DNA of 36,300 nucleotides. It comes from Deltaproteobacteria bacterium (GTDB taxonomy: Bacteria > Myxococcota_A > Polyangia > Haliangiales > J016). Below the pieces are notes generated by a model. It made no database searches and was not told the origin of the DNA. It saw nothing but the letters and a program-made list of their open reading frames with translations. A program made the position numbers and the translations under genes. Numbering within the stretch: position 1 is the stretch's first letter; every line of letters begins with the position of its first letter. Location of the stretch: contig RFGE01000124.1 in assembly GCA_003696105.1 (NCBI GenBank), forward strand, positions 1 through 36,300, given 5' to 3'. This document shows, piece by piece, positions 1-7,497 of this stretch.

Positions 1-119
1 ACGTCCGTGACCGCCGCGGGGTAGGCGTACAGCGTCCGGACCGCCATCACCAGCCACACCACCGCGGTCGGCGCGCTCAACGCGACCGCGCGCGCGACAT
101 TCCGCCTGTCCTTCGACAT
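1..119 (-). CDS. Partial membrane protein, N-terminus only
   Basis: Only the first 39 codons are inside the window; the gene continues past the left edge. The ATG at 119 is preceded by AAGGAG with a 7-nt spacer, a good ribosome binding site. The visible protein begins MSKDRRNVARAV and then has a hydrophobic stretch (about residues 13-29, LSAPTAVVWLVMAV), which fits a membrane anchor or first transmembrane helix after a basic cytoplasmic start. A strong sigma-70-like promoter lies about 65 bases upstream. The function cannot be judged from this fragment. Confidence 0.6.
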   Translation of the reverse strand, partial: MSKDRRNVARAVALSAPTAVVWLVMAVRTLYAYPAAVTD

Positions 120-185
120 GCTCGGACTCCTTGCCACGTTCGGGCTGAAGGGGGGCGCGACGCGGACCGTCGCGGCTTGCCGCGC

Positions 186-215
186 ATGCTACCCAATTGC
201 CGCGCGCCGTGTCAA
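186..215 (-). promoter_or_regulatory. Sigma-70-like promoter for the left-edge membrane protein
   Basis: Read on the minus strand, a perfect TTGACA (215-210) is followed after 18 bases by TAGCAT (191-186), a 4/6 match to TATAAT. Transcription would start near 179 and give a leader of about 60 bases carrying the AAGGAG ribosome binding site. A consensus -35 is uncommon in DNA this GC-rich. The rest of the 120-335 gap holds nothing else I recognise apart from a short GGACC triplication next to the stop of the upstream gene. Confidence 0.5.
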
Positions 216-335
216 CCCCCGGCGCGCCGCATCGATCCTGCGCGCTGTTCGCGCGCGTGCGCGAGCCGCCAACGACCGGCGAGCCGCGCCGGTTCGGTCG
301 ACGGCGCGCGGCGCGGACCGGACCGGACCGTTCGG

Positions 336-2150
336 TCAGCGCGCCTCGATCAGGTCGAACAGCGCGCGCCGCGCCTCGACCCACCGCGCTCCGTCGCGCG
401 GCCACGCGGGCGCACCGCGAGTGCCCGCGTCGGTGAAGCCGCGCCCGATCAGACCGCGCGCCACGCGGTCGGCGGACGCCGCGTCCACCCGCCGCGCGAG
501 CGCGAGATAGCCGGCGTCCTGGATGCCGCGCCGCCACTGCTTGAGCCGGATCGACGGAAGCACGCCGGCAAACCCGAGGGACGTGTCCGGGTACCGCGGC
601 TGCCGCCCGGGGTAGACGAGCACGCCGTCGCCGTTGGCGACGTCGCCGTCGTCGTTGTGAAACGTGATCGCGCGCGTCCACGGGTCGTACGGGCCGCGGC
701 CGCCGCGGTTGTCGTCGTCCCAGAACACCGACTCCCAATAGAACCATCGCTCGACGCCGTACACGGCCTGCAACCACGCGTTGGCGCGCAACGACAGGGG
801 ATCGCCATCGGTGAGAAACGAGCCGGTGCGCGGCAGCCGGCCGTTGTAGACCCACACGCGTTTGCCGCCGGCGATCGCGGTGGCGGCGAGCGCCGGGTCG
901 TACGTCCACGACGGCACGATCGCCAGGTCGACCGGCTGCGCCGCCGGCGGCCGGTCACAGGTGTGCGCCACCAGCAGCCGGCGCACCGCCGGCACGGCGC
1001 TGCGGTCCAACAGCGCGCGCCACCGCGGTGCGCGATCGCTGTCGCACTGCTCGTCGACGGCGTAGACGAACGCGTCGCGGCCGGCGAGCAACCCGTCGCG
1101 GTCGAGCGCGGTGACGGCGGCTTCGACCGCGGCGAGCGCGCGCGGTCCCGGCTCGCCGAGCGAGCCGTAGGTCCCGATCGCGATCACGTCCTGGCCGCGG
1201 CCGGCGCCGGGGCCGCGGTAGCCGCGCGCGGCGGTGAACAGCTCGCCCGACAGCTGCGGCGCGCGCTCCGCGGCTTCCGCGGCCGAATTGATGCGGAACA
1301 CCGGCGTGATGTGATGCCGGTGCACGAGTTGCAAATACTGCGCGATCGCGGCATCGCCTGCGCGGCGCCGGATCGCGTCGGGGTGGTAGACCAGCATCGT
1401 CTTGACGGCGGCGTACGGGAGCCGGTGCCGGCCGACGCGCACGCGCACCGGGATGTCCGCCAGCGGCGCGCCGGCGGCCGCGACGCGCACGGTGCCGCGG
1501 TAGTCGCCGGCGGGCGCGTCGTCGGCCAGCGCGAGATCGATCCAGACGAGGCGGTGCTCTCCCGGTTGTACCGTCATCGGATAGTCGCACCACGCGGGGG
1601 CCAGGTCGACCGGGATGAGCGGGTCGGGCACGAGGCCGCGGTTGCCGCGGTCGGGAGGCCGTGCGCCGGGGTACCAGCCGAGCGATTCGGCCGGATCCCG
1701 CCCGTGCGATCGTGGCTCCACGACCAGGTCGTGCACGACGAATCGCTCGATCGGGCGGCCGGACGCGGGGGCGGCCCCGACCGGATTGCGCAGGCCGGGC
1801 GCGCCGTCGGGGCCGTCGAGCCGCTCGAGGTCGACGGTCACGCTCGCGAGGCCCCCGGCGGGCGCCGTGATCCCGACCTGCAACGCGATCGTCTCGCCCG
1901 GCAGCGCGAACAGATCGACCGCACCGCCCGGCGCCCACACCGGGTTGCCCTCGCCCGCAAACTCGGGGCGCGGCCCGTCGCGCCGGCCGACGCGCACGCT
2001 GTCGTCGACCACCCACACCTGCGCCGCCGCCGGCACCGGCGGGGCGGGCTGCCGCCACGCGCGATCCGGCTCGCCCGGCCGCCCCCGCCCGCAGCTCGCG
2101 GCGACGGCGGCGGCGACGGCGGCGTTAGTTGCGGCGCGAACGAACCGCAT
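336..2150 (-). CDS. DUF4091 lipoprotein, glycoside-hydrolase-like
   Basis: A 604-residue protein with an N-terminal lipoprotein-type signal (hydrophobic alanine/valine run ending AASC, Cys20), so probably exported and lipid-anchored. Residues about 60-250 look like an N-terminal beta-sandwich. The C-terminal part carries the DUF4091 signature, with SIRLKQWRRGIQDAGYL near residue 550, and a Trp/Tyr-rich segment WFYWESVFWDDD as in carbohydrate-active barrels related to GH123. DUF4091 proteins are inferred to act on glycans, but the substrate cannot be read here. The ATG at 2150 lies 26 bases inside the 3' end of the upstream galE-like gene, so the two are probably co-transcribed and translationally coupled. 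That pairing supports a role in surface or extracellular carbohydrate metabolism. Confidence 0.8.
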   Translation of the reverse strand: MRFVRAATNAAVAAAVAASCGRGRPGEPDRAWRQPAPPVPAAAQVWVVDDSVRVGRRDGPRPEFAGEGNPVWAPGGAVDLFALPGETIALQVGITAPAGGLASVTVDLERLDGPDGAPGLRNPVGAAPASGRPIERFVVHDLVVEPRSHGRDPAESLGWYPGARPPDRGNRGLVPDPLIPVDLAPAWCDYPMTVQPGEHRLVWIDLALADDAPAGDYRGTVRVAAAGAPLADIPVRVRVGRHRLPYAAVKTMLVYHPDAIRRRAGDAAIAQYLQLVHRHHITPVFRINSAAEAAERAPQLSGELFTAARGYRGPGAGRGQDVIAIGTYGSLGEPGPRALAAVEAAVTALDRDGLLAGRDAFVYAVDEQCDSDRAPRWRALLDRSAVPAVRRLLVAHTCDRPPAAQPVDLAIVPSWTYDPALAATAIAGGKRVWVYNGRLPRTGSFLTDGDPLSLRANAWLQAVYGVERWFYWESVFWDDDNRGGRGPYDPWTRAITFHNDDGDVANGDGVLVYPGRQPRYPDTSLGFAGVLPSIRLKQWRRGIQDAGYLALARRVDAASADRVARGLIGRGFTDAGTRGAPAWPRDGARWVEARRALFDLIEAR

Positions 2151-3093
2151 CTTCCACGATGGTGGCGAGGTCCGAGCGGCGCGGGCGCCAGCCGAGCCGC
2201 TCGGCCGCCGCGCGCGCGTCGGCGACGAGCGCGGTCGGGTCGCCCGCCCGCCGCGCCGCCACCCCGTGCGGCACCGGCGCGCCGAGCACGTCGCCGGCCG
2301 CGTCGATCACCTCGCGCACGGAGCTGCCGCGCCCGGTGCCGAGGTTGACCGGCCCGATCGTCTCGCCTGCCGCGAGCCGCTCGAGCGCGCGCAGGTGGGC
2401 GTCGGCCAGATCGCACACGTGCACGTAGTCGCGAATGCACGTGCCGTCGGGCGTGTCGTAGTCGTCGCCGAAAATCGAGATCGGCCCGCGCCGGCCGAGC
2501 CCCGCGTCGACGACGAGGGGAATGAGATGCGTCTCCGGGTCGTGGGCCTCGACCAGCGTGCCGTCCGGCCGCGCGCCGGCCGCGTTGAAGTAGCGCGGCG
2601 CGCACCAGCGCAGCCCGTGCGCCGCCGAATAGCCGGCGAGCGCGTGCTCGAACGCGAGCTTCGACGCGCCGTACGGGTTGATCGGCTCGGTGCGCGCGGT
2701 CTCGGGGATCGGCACCGCGCGCGGCTCGCCGTAGACCGCCGCGGTCGACGAAAACACGAACGACTCCACGCCCGCGGCGACCGCGGCGTCGAGCAGGCGC
2801 AGCGCCCGAACGAAGTTGACGTCGAAGTACAAACCCGGGTTCCGCACGGATTCGCCGACCTCGATCTTGCCGGCGAAGTGGACGATCGCCTCGGGCCGAT
2901 GGCGCGCGAGCAGATCAGCGACCCGCTCCGCATCCCCGACGCAGCCGACGACGACCTCGACGGCGTCGGGCAGTCGCGGTCGCCCGGCGGCCGACTGGTC
3001 GTCGAGCACGACGACGCGAAGCCCCGCGTCGGCGGCGGCCCACACGAAATGCGAGCCGACGAAGCCGAGCCCGCCCGTGACGAGAACGGTCAT
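2125..3093 (-). CDS. galE: UDP-glucose 4-epimerase (GalE-type extended SDR)
   Basis: A 322-residue extended short-chain dehydrogenase. It has the N-terminal NAD-binding GGLGFVG, the FSSTAAVYG segment with the catalytic Ser/Thr, and YGASK supplying the Tyr and Lys. The GalE-specific YFNAAGA and GTCIRDYVHVCDLA blocks are also present. GalE interconverts UDP-glucose and UDP-galactose (or the N-acetyl forms) in the cytoplasm and supplies precursors for polysaccharide. I chose ATG 3093 over GTG 3096 because GGAGG at 3105-3101 sits 7 bases upstream. Length is slightly below the usual 330-340. Exact substrate specificity is not decided by the motifs. Confidence 0.93.
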   Translation of the reverse strand: MTVLVTGGLGFVGSHFVWAAADAGLRVVVLDDQSAAGRPRLPDAVEVVVGCVGDAERVADLLARHRPEAIVHFAGKIEVGESVRNPGLYFDVNFVRALRLLDAAVAAGVESFVFSSTAAVYGEPRAVPIPETARTEPINPYGASKLAFEHALAGYSAAHGLRWCAPRYFNAAGARPDGTLVEAHDPETHLIPLVVDAGLGRRGPISIFGDDYDTPDGTCIRDYVHVCDLADAHLRALERLAAGETIGPVNLGTGRGSSVREVIDAAGDVLGAPVPHGVAARRAGDPTALVADARAAAERLGWRPRRSDLATIVEDAVRSRRN

Positions 3094-3168
3094 CACGCCC
3101 CCTCCATAGCACTCATCGACGCCCCCGCGACACGCGCCGCGGCCGCGGCCGTGCGGTCGACCGGCGCA

Positions 3169-4098
3169 TCACCGCCCCGTTCCCGGGCCGGGCCACCCGG
3201 CGAGCCGCGCCGCCAGCACCCACAGCGCCATTCCCTTGCGGTAGCAGTTGAAGCAGTGCGTGTGGCTCCACTCGCTGCACTTGCGACACGTGTCGCCGCA
3301 GCAGCCTCCCGGCGCGGCCGGACCGCAGTCGTGCACCGCGCACCACGACTCGCACCATTCGCACCGGTCGGTGCCGTCGGCGTGGAGCTGCCCGCTCGGG
3401 TCGCGCAGCTCCATGTCCTCGACGTCGAACAGCACCTTGCCGCGCTCGATCGCGTAGCGGCGAATCTGGTCGTTGCGGGCGCGCATGTGCCCGTCCGGGT
3501 CGCGCCAGGTCGGTGCGGGGCCGGTCGCGTACACGAATCGCACCGACGGAAAGTCGCGCTCGAGTTGCTCCATCTTCGCGAGGTACTCGGTCGCGACGTG
3601 CCGCTCGTCGACCTTGTCGGGCTTGCCGAGCCAGCTGCTCCACGCCCACAGAACCACGTTGTAGTCGCCGCGCGCGAGCGCCGCGCGCGTGGCCGGCTCC
3701 CACGCCGGCGTGTCCGGCCGCGGATCGAGGGACGAGTAAAACGGGTGCAGGAACCGATCGCCGTACGCGTAGCGGCCGTCGCTGGCAGCGAGCAGATCGA
3801 GCCCGTGGATGACCTGGTCGCCGTGCGACAGCCGGCCGTAGAAGATGCGCAGGTGGGATCGCGCCGCGTCGAGCCAGCGGTCGTCGATGGCGCCGAACTC
3901 GGCGATCGCGCGCCCGTCGACCACGAACGCCGGCGGCGCGGCGCCCGGCCCCGCCGGCGGCCCGGCGCCCGGGTCCGCGACCGGCGTCGGGCGCGGCCCG
4001 CGCCGGCCGCCCGCGCCGTCGGCACACGCGGCGGCCGTCGCGACGGCACACGCGGCAGCCGCGAGCCAAAACCGGGGGCGGGACGCGCGAGCGATCAT
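3169..4098 (-). CDS. Cys-rich SGNH-hydrolase-like lipoprotein
   Basis: A 309-residue protein with a lipoprotein signal peptide (ending TAAAC, Cys25) and a Pro/Gly/Ala linker to about residue 57. The body resembles the SGNH/GDSL-hydrolase fold: a SHGDQVIHGLDLL segment, a central VVLWAWSSWLG strand-helix, and a final SHTHCFNCYRKGMALWVL helix where SGNH proteins carry a late catalytic His. The textbook GDSL motif is not evident, so activity is uncertain. Residues 246-285 contain ten cysteines (CEWCESWC, CC, CRKC, HCFNC), suggesting disulfides or a metal site in an exported protein. A weak -10-like TAGATT lies 9 bases before the ATG with no obvious ribosome binding site. It is downstream of the metalloprotease gene but separated from it by a terminator. 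Confidence 0.65.
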   Translation of the reverse strand: MIARASRPRFWLAAAACAVATAAACADGAGGRRGPRPTPVADPGAGPPAGPGAAPPAFVVDGRAIAEFGAIDDRWLDAARSHLRIFYGRLSHGDQVIHGLDLLAASDGRYAYGDRFLHPFYSSLDPRPDTPAWEPATRAALARGDYNVVLWAWSSWLGKPDKVDERHVATEYLAKMEQLERDFPSVRFVYATGPAPTWRDPDGHMRARNDQIRRYAIERGKVLFDVEDMELRDPSGQLHADGTDRCEWCESWCAVHDCGPAAPGGCCGDTCRKCSEWSHTHCFNCYRKGMALWVLAARLAGWPGPGTGR

Positions 4099-4178
4099 CG
4101 CGCCTGCAATCTACACCACGCGCGGCGCGCGCGGGCGACAACGGACGCGCGCCGCAGCCGCGACGCGCATCGCACGCG

Positions 4179-4207
4179 AAAAAAAGGGCGGCCCGCAGGG
4201 GCCGCCC
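4179..4207 (-). terminator. Rho-independent terminator of the M6-type protease gene
   Basis: On the minus strand a perfect 9-bp GC stem (4207-4199 paired with 4194-4186) with a 4-base loop is followed directly by seven T residues (4185-4179). It starts 22 bases after the protease stop codon, so it closes that transcript and separates it from the SGNH-like lipoprotein gene. It is the clearest intrinsic terminator in the window. Confidence 0.92.
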
Positions 4208-4229
4208 CGTTCGCGTAACGACGGCTCGA

Positions 4230-6197
4230 TTAGCGGACGTGGACCTCCGCGCGGTTCGACTCGGTGCCCGCTCCGGCGCCGCGCACGCGCAACGTGTAGT
4301 CGCCGGGCGCCAGGCCCGCCGGGATGTCCACGGTGATGCCGCCCTCGGGCAGCCACTGCCGCACCGCGAGGGTGCCGCCGAGCGAGGCGGCGTCCGCGAG
4401 CTCGACGACGCGTGCGCCCTCGAGGCCGAAGACGCCGGGGATGTACAGCGGCGCGCCGCGCGTCGCCACCAGCCGCGGCGCGTCGATCCGAGCGCGGAAC
4501 GTGGCGTCGCCGCCGATCTGCACGAAGCCGACGGTGCGGCTGGCTCCCTGCCACGCGAACGCGACCGCGTCCACCGCCGTCGTGCCGTCCGACCAGCGCA
4601 GCGCGAGCGCGCCGTCCCCGGGGCGGAAGAACCGGCCGGTGCCGGCCCGCGGCCCGGTGTTGCCGTCGCGGTCCGGACCGTGGAACAGGCGGACGCCGAA
4701 GATGTGCTCGATCGCCGGATCGGAATCGGCCTGGAACCGGATGTCGGCCGGGGACAGATCGGCCTTCAGGTTGACGAGCCAGACCGCCATGCCGTCGTCG
4801 GCCACGTCCGAATCGTACGCGCCGTCGGTCGAGCGCGCTTCGAGCACGAAGAACTCGCGGGTGCCGCGCGCGGGATCGAACAGGATGACGGGACGTTTGC
4901 CCTCGTAGCCGTAGGTGCCGAACGCGCCGGGGGTGTACAGCGTCTCCACCGTGGCCGGCTGGCCGATGGCGACCACGCGCGGGCGGATCCAGCCCCAGTG
5001 CATCTTGTGCCACGCGTCGAACTGGAAGCTCCGGGTGTCGTTGCTCCCGGTGCAGGTGGCGGCGGCCGTCGACGCCGCGGCGTTCCACCGCGCCCCCGGA
5101 CCGTAGATGTCCCACATGGTCAGTTGATGCGCGATCTCGTGCGCGATGGTGGTCAGGTTGGCCAACTCCCCCACGAAGCTGACGCTCGACAGGCACACGT
5201 TGGCGCTCGCGCCGGCGGGGCGCACGCACGACACCGGGCGGGTCTGCCCGCAGCCCTGGCCGTCTTTGTTCACCACGACGACCGTGAGTTCGTCAGACGT
5301 CACCGTGCCGTCGCCGTTCCGGTCGTACCGGTCGAAGGCAAAGCCGGCCGCGGCGGCCGCCTGGATCGCGCTGGCGTCGTTGGCGGTCGGCGTGACGACC
5401 TGCACGACGCCGGCCTGGGCGAACGTGAACTTCCCGTACGAGTTGGCGCGGAAGAACCCCGGGATCGTCTTTGGTCCGGGGCCGAAGACCAGCTGGCGGT
5501 AGAAGGCCGCTCCCTGGCTGGTCGCCGGCACGATCGCCGACGCGGTGCGGACGATGACGAGCAGCGGCCGCGTCCCCTCGACCGGGTTGCGGTTGTACCC
5601 GAACGCCTCGGGCTCGGGTGTCGTCTCCATCCAGAAGCCGGGCGGGAAGATGTAGCCGAGCGTGCGCCAGCGCCGGTAGCCGGCCTCGTCCCACGTGGGG
5701 TCGGCGGTGGCGGCGTAGTCGTCGCTGCTGTAGACGAAGTCGAGCGCGACCGTGCCGGCCAGCGGCGTGTCGGCCGCGTAGCCCTCGAGCCGCACGCGGC
5801 GATAGCCGGCGCGCGTCAGCCAGCCGTCGGAGCTCGTGCCCGCCACCAGGACGTTGTCGCGCCGCGCGCCGTTCCACCACAGGTACAGCGGCGTGGTGTC
5901 GAGAGGCTGCGGGCCGTCGGGCCGCCACACTCGCCCTTCGACGCGGACGAACTGGTAGTCGGGGCTGCGGGTGTCCCCCGGGCTGCCCGCCCACGCCGCC
6001 TGGGTCGTGGTGAAGTAGTCGCGACGGCTCGGGCTGTACCAGGTGTACAGCGTCGCGAGTTGCGAGCTGCTCGGCGCGACGGTGCTCGCTTCGGCCTCGT
6101 CGCCCAGCGACTCGCCGTCGAGCGCGACCTCCGGGGATAGACAGCCCGCGCCCACCTGGAGCGCAATCGGAATGAACACTGCGTGGAAGAGCTTCAT
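4230..6197 (-). CDS. Secreted M6-type metalloprotease with DUF5648-like N-terminus and EF-hand
   Basis: I start at ATG 6197 because MKLFHAVFIPIALQVGAGC gives a signal peptide, probably a lipoprotein signal although the -3 residue is atypical; an upstream in-frame start adds only 15 non-signal residues. The product is 655 residues. Residues about 45-190 resemble the DUF5648 repeat (LYTWYSPSRRDYFTT, PLYLWWNGARRDN). Residues 353-363 are HEIAHQLTMWD, the zinc-binding HExxH and later Asp of the M6/immune-inhibitor-A group, with Thr in place of the usual Gly. Residues 292-303 (DRNGDGTVTSDE) form a perfect EF-hand loop just before the catalytic helix. The C-terminus looks like an IPT/TIG-type beta domain. 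Likely role: a calcium-stabilised extracellular protease for prey or nutrient breakdown. The gene is a single unit with its own terminator. Confidence 0.82.
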   Translation of the reverse strand: MKLFHAVFIPIALQVGAGCLSPEVALDGESLGDEAEASTVAPSSSQLATLYTWYSPSRRDYFTTTQAAWAGSPGDTRSPDYQFVRVEGRVWRPDGPQPLDTTPLYLWWNGARRDNVLVAGTSSDGWLTRAGYRRVRLEGYAADTPLAGTVALDFVYSSDDYAATADPTWDEAGYRRWRTLGYIFPPGFWMETTPEPEAFGYNRNPVEGTRPLLVIVRTASAIVPATSQGAAFYRQLVFGPGPKTIPGFFRANSYGKFTFAQAGVVQVVTPTANDASAIQAAAAAGFAFDRYDRNGDGTVTSDELTVVVVNKDGQGCGQTRPVSCVRPAGASANVCLSSVSFVGELANLTTIAHEIAHQLTMWDIYGPGARWNAAASTAAATCTGSNDTRSFQFDAWHKMHWGWIRPRVVAIGQPATVETLYTPGAFGTYGYEGKRPVILFDPARGTREFFVLEARSTDGAYDSDVADDGMAVWLVNLKADLSPADIRFQADSDPAIEHIFGVRLFHGPDRDGNTGPRAGTGRFFRPGDGALALRWSDGTTAVDAVAFAWQGASRTVGFVQIGGDATFRARIDAPRLVATRGAPLYIPGVFGLEGARVVELADAASLGGTLAVRQWLPEGGITVDIPAGLAPGDYTLRVRGAGAGTESNRAEVHVR

Positions 6198-6211
6198 GTC
6201 CGTCAACGTGC

Positions 6212-6228
6212 CGCGGCCCCGGGCCGCG
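6212..6228. promoter_or_regulatory. 17-bp GC palindrome before the M6 protease start
   Basis: An 8-bp inverted repeat (CGCGGCCC and GGGCCGCG) around a single central base lies 14 bases upstream of the protease ATG. It could be a protein-binding site or fold in the leader RNA over the translation start. In DNA of this composition a chance palindrome is possible, so confidence is low. Confidence 0.3.
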
Positions 6229-6354
6229 CACCATTCGCACAATCATGCGAGGGCGCGGCCGGCGAGCGCGGTCCGGGGCCCGCCCCGCCCGCGGTCGCGG
6301 GCCGGCCGCCCCGATCCGCCGGCCGCCGGCGGCGCGAGGCTGGGGCAGTCGTCG

Positions 6355-6378
6355 GGTAACGGCGTGATCTGCGTTACC
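6355..6378. promoter_or_regulatory. Perfect dyad, candidate operator upstream of the biosynthetic cluster
   Basis: GGTAACG (6355-6361) and CGTTACC (6372-6378) are perfect 7-bp arms separated by 10 bases, in the divergent gap between the protease and the NadE-like gene. The arms are A/T-containing in a GC-rich gap, and the spacing puts their centres 17 bases apart, as for a dimeric regulator touching neighbouring major grooves. The regulator is unknown and is not encoded nearby. Confidence 0.45.
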
Positions 6379-6406
6379 GCCGCACGCGCCCGCCGTGGTA
6401 AACACC

Positions 6407-6445
6407 GGGGCGCGCGGGCCCCGGTTGCCCCCGGACGCGCGCCCC
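6407..6445 (+). promoter_or_regulatory. Leader hairpin before the NadE-like gene
   Basis: GGGGCGCGCG (6407-6416) and CGCGCGCCCC (6436-6445) are perfect 10-bp complementary arms around 19 bases, ending 33 bases before the ATG at 6479. If transcribed they would form a very stable leader stem. No T-run follows, so it is not a standard terminator. It could be a leader control element or a chance product of GC-rich sequence. Confidence 0.3.
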
Positions 6446-6478
6446 TTCCCGCCTACCCCTGCCACGGATACCGCACGC

Positions 6479-7492
6479 ATGTTCTCCGCCAGCGTCCTCC
6501 ATCTCGACCCGGCTGCCGAAGTCGCGCGCATCACGGAGGCCATTCGCCGCCAGGTCCGCGGCGAGCTGCGCCGCCGCGGCGCCGTGCTCGGCCTGTCCGG
6601 CGGCATCGACAGCTCGGTCGTCGCCGCCCTGTGCGCGCGCGCCCTCGGCGCCGACAAGGTCCTCGGGCTGTTCATGCCCGAGCGCGACTCGTCGCCCGAC
6701 TCGCTTCGCCTCGGCCGCATGGCCGCGTCCGCGATCGGCATCGAGGCGATCGTCGAGGACATCTCGCCTGCGCTCGAGGGCATCGGTTGCTACCAGCGCC
6801 AGCAGGAGGCGATCCGGCAGGTGTTCCCGGACTACGGCGACGGGTGGAAGTGCAAGATCACGCTGCCGTCGATCCTGGACCGCCAGCGGCTCAACGTGTT
6901 CCGGCTCACGGTCGAACGCCCCGACGGCGAACGCCGCACCGAACGCATGCCGCTCGGCGCCTACTTGCAGCTCGTCGCGGCGACCAACTTCAAGCAGCGC
7001 GTGCGCAAGATGACCGAGTACTACCACGCCGACCGACTCAACTACGCGGTCGCCGGCACGCCGAACCGGCTCGAGTACGACCAGGGCTTCTTCGTCAAGC
7101 AGGGCGACGGGACGGCGGACTTCAAGCCGATCGCCCACCTGTACAAGACGCAGGTCTACCAGCTCGCCGAGTACCTCGGCATTCCCGACGAGATCCGCGC
7201 CGCGCCGCCGACCACCGACACCTATTCGCTCGAGCAGACGCAAGAGGAGTTCTACTTCGCGCTGCCGTACGACCGCATGGACCTGTGTCTGTACGCGTAC
7301 AACCACGGCATCCCGGCGGCGGAGGTCGCCGGTGCGGTGCAGCTCACGCCGGAACAGGTCGACCGGGTGTATCGCGACATCGCGGCCAAGCGGCGCGCGA
7401 CGCGGTACATGCACCAGCCGCCGCTGTTGGTCGAGCCGATCGAGGGCGTCGCGGCCGCCGGCGCGGGCGCGGCCCCGGAGGCGGGGCACTAG
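6479..7492 (+). CDS. NadE-like ammonia-dependent ligase (NAD+ synthase family)
   Basis: A 337-residue PP-loop ATP pyrophosphatase of the NAD+ synthase family. LGLSGGIDSS (38-46) is the ATP-binding loop; NFKQRVRKM, AGTPNRLEY, FFVKQGDG and LYKTQVYQLAEYLGIP (170-236) are the NadE core blocks. NadE adenylates the carboxylate of deamido-NAD and replaces it with ammonia. There is no glutaminase domain, so ammonia or a partner must supply nitrogen. It is longer than typical ammonia-dependent NadE (about 275), with an insertion around residues 103-165. I start at ATG 6479 because upstream in-frame residues are Pro/Ala noise. The AsnB-like gene begins 5 bases after its stop. It may be the house NAD+ synthase or a paralogue that amidates another carboxylate; the operon favours the latter. 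Confidence 0.85.
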   Translation: MFSASVLHLDPAAEVARITEAIRRQVRGELRRRGAVLGLSGGIDSSVVAALCARALGADKVLGLFMPERDSSPDSLRLGRMAASAIGIEAIVEDISPALEGIGCYQRQQEAIRQVFPDYGDGWKCKITLPSILDRQRLNVFRLTVERPDGERRTERMPLGAYLQLVAATNFKQRVRKMTEYYHADRLNYAVAGTPNRLEYDQGFFVKQGDGTADFKPIAHLYKTQVYQLAEYLGIPDEIRAAPPTTDTYSLEQTQEEFYFALPYDRMDLCLYAYNHGIPAAEVAGAVQLTPEQVDRVYRDIAAKRRATRYMHQPPLLVEPIEGVAAAGAGAAPEAGH

Positions 7493-7497
7493 CCGCG

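Noticed and set aside
300-335. GGACC triplication after the DUF4091 stop as a terminator or repeat element
   Set aside because: It is too short, has no stable stem and no T-run.
177-2348. A 723-codon plus-strand frame opposite the DUF4091 gene
   Set aside because: It is rich in Arg/Ala/Val with no motif and mirrors the codon structure of the minus-strand DUF4091 and galE genes.
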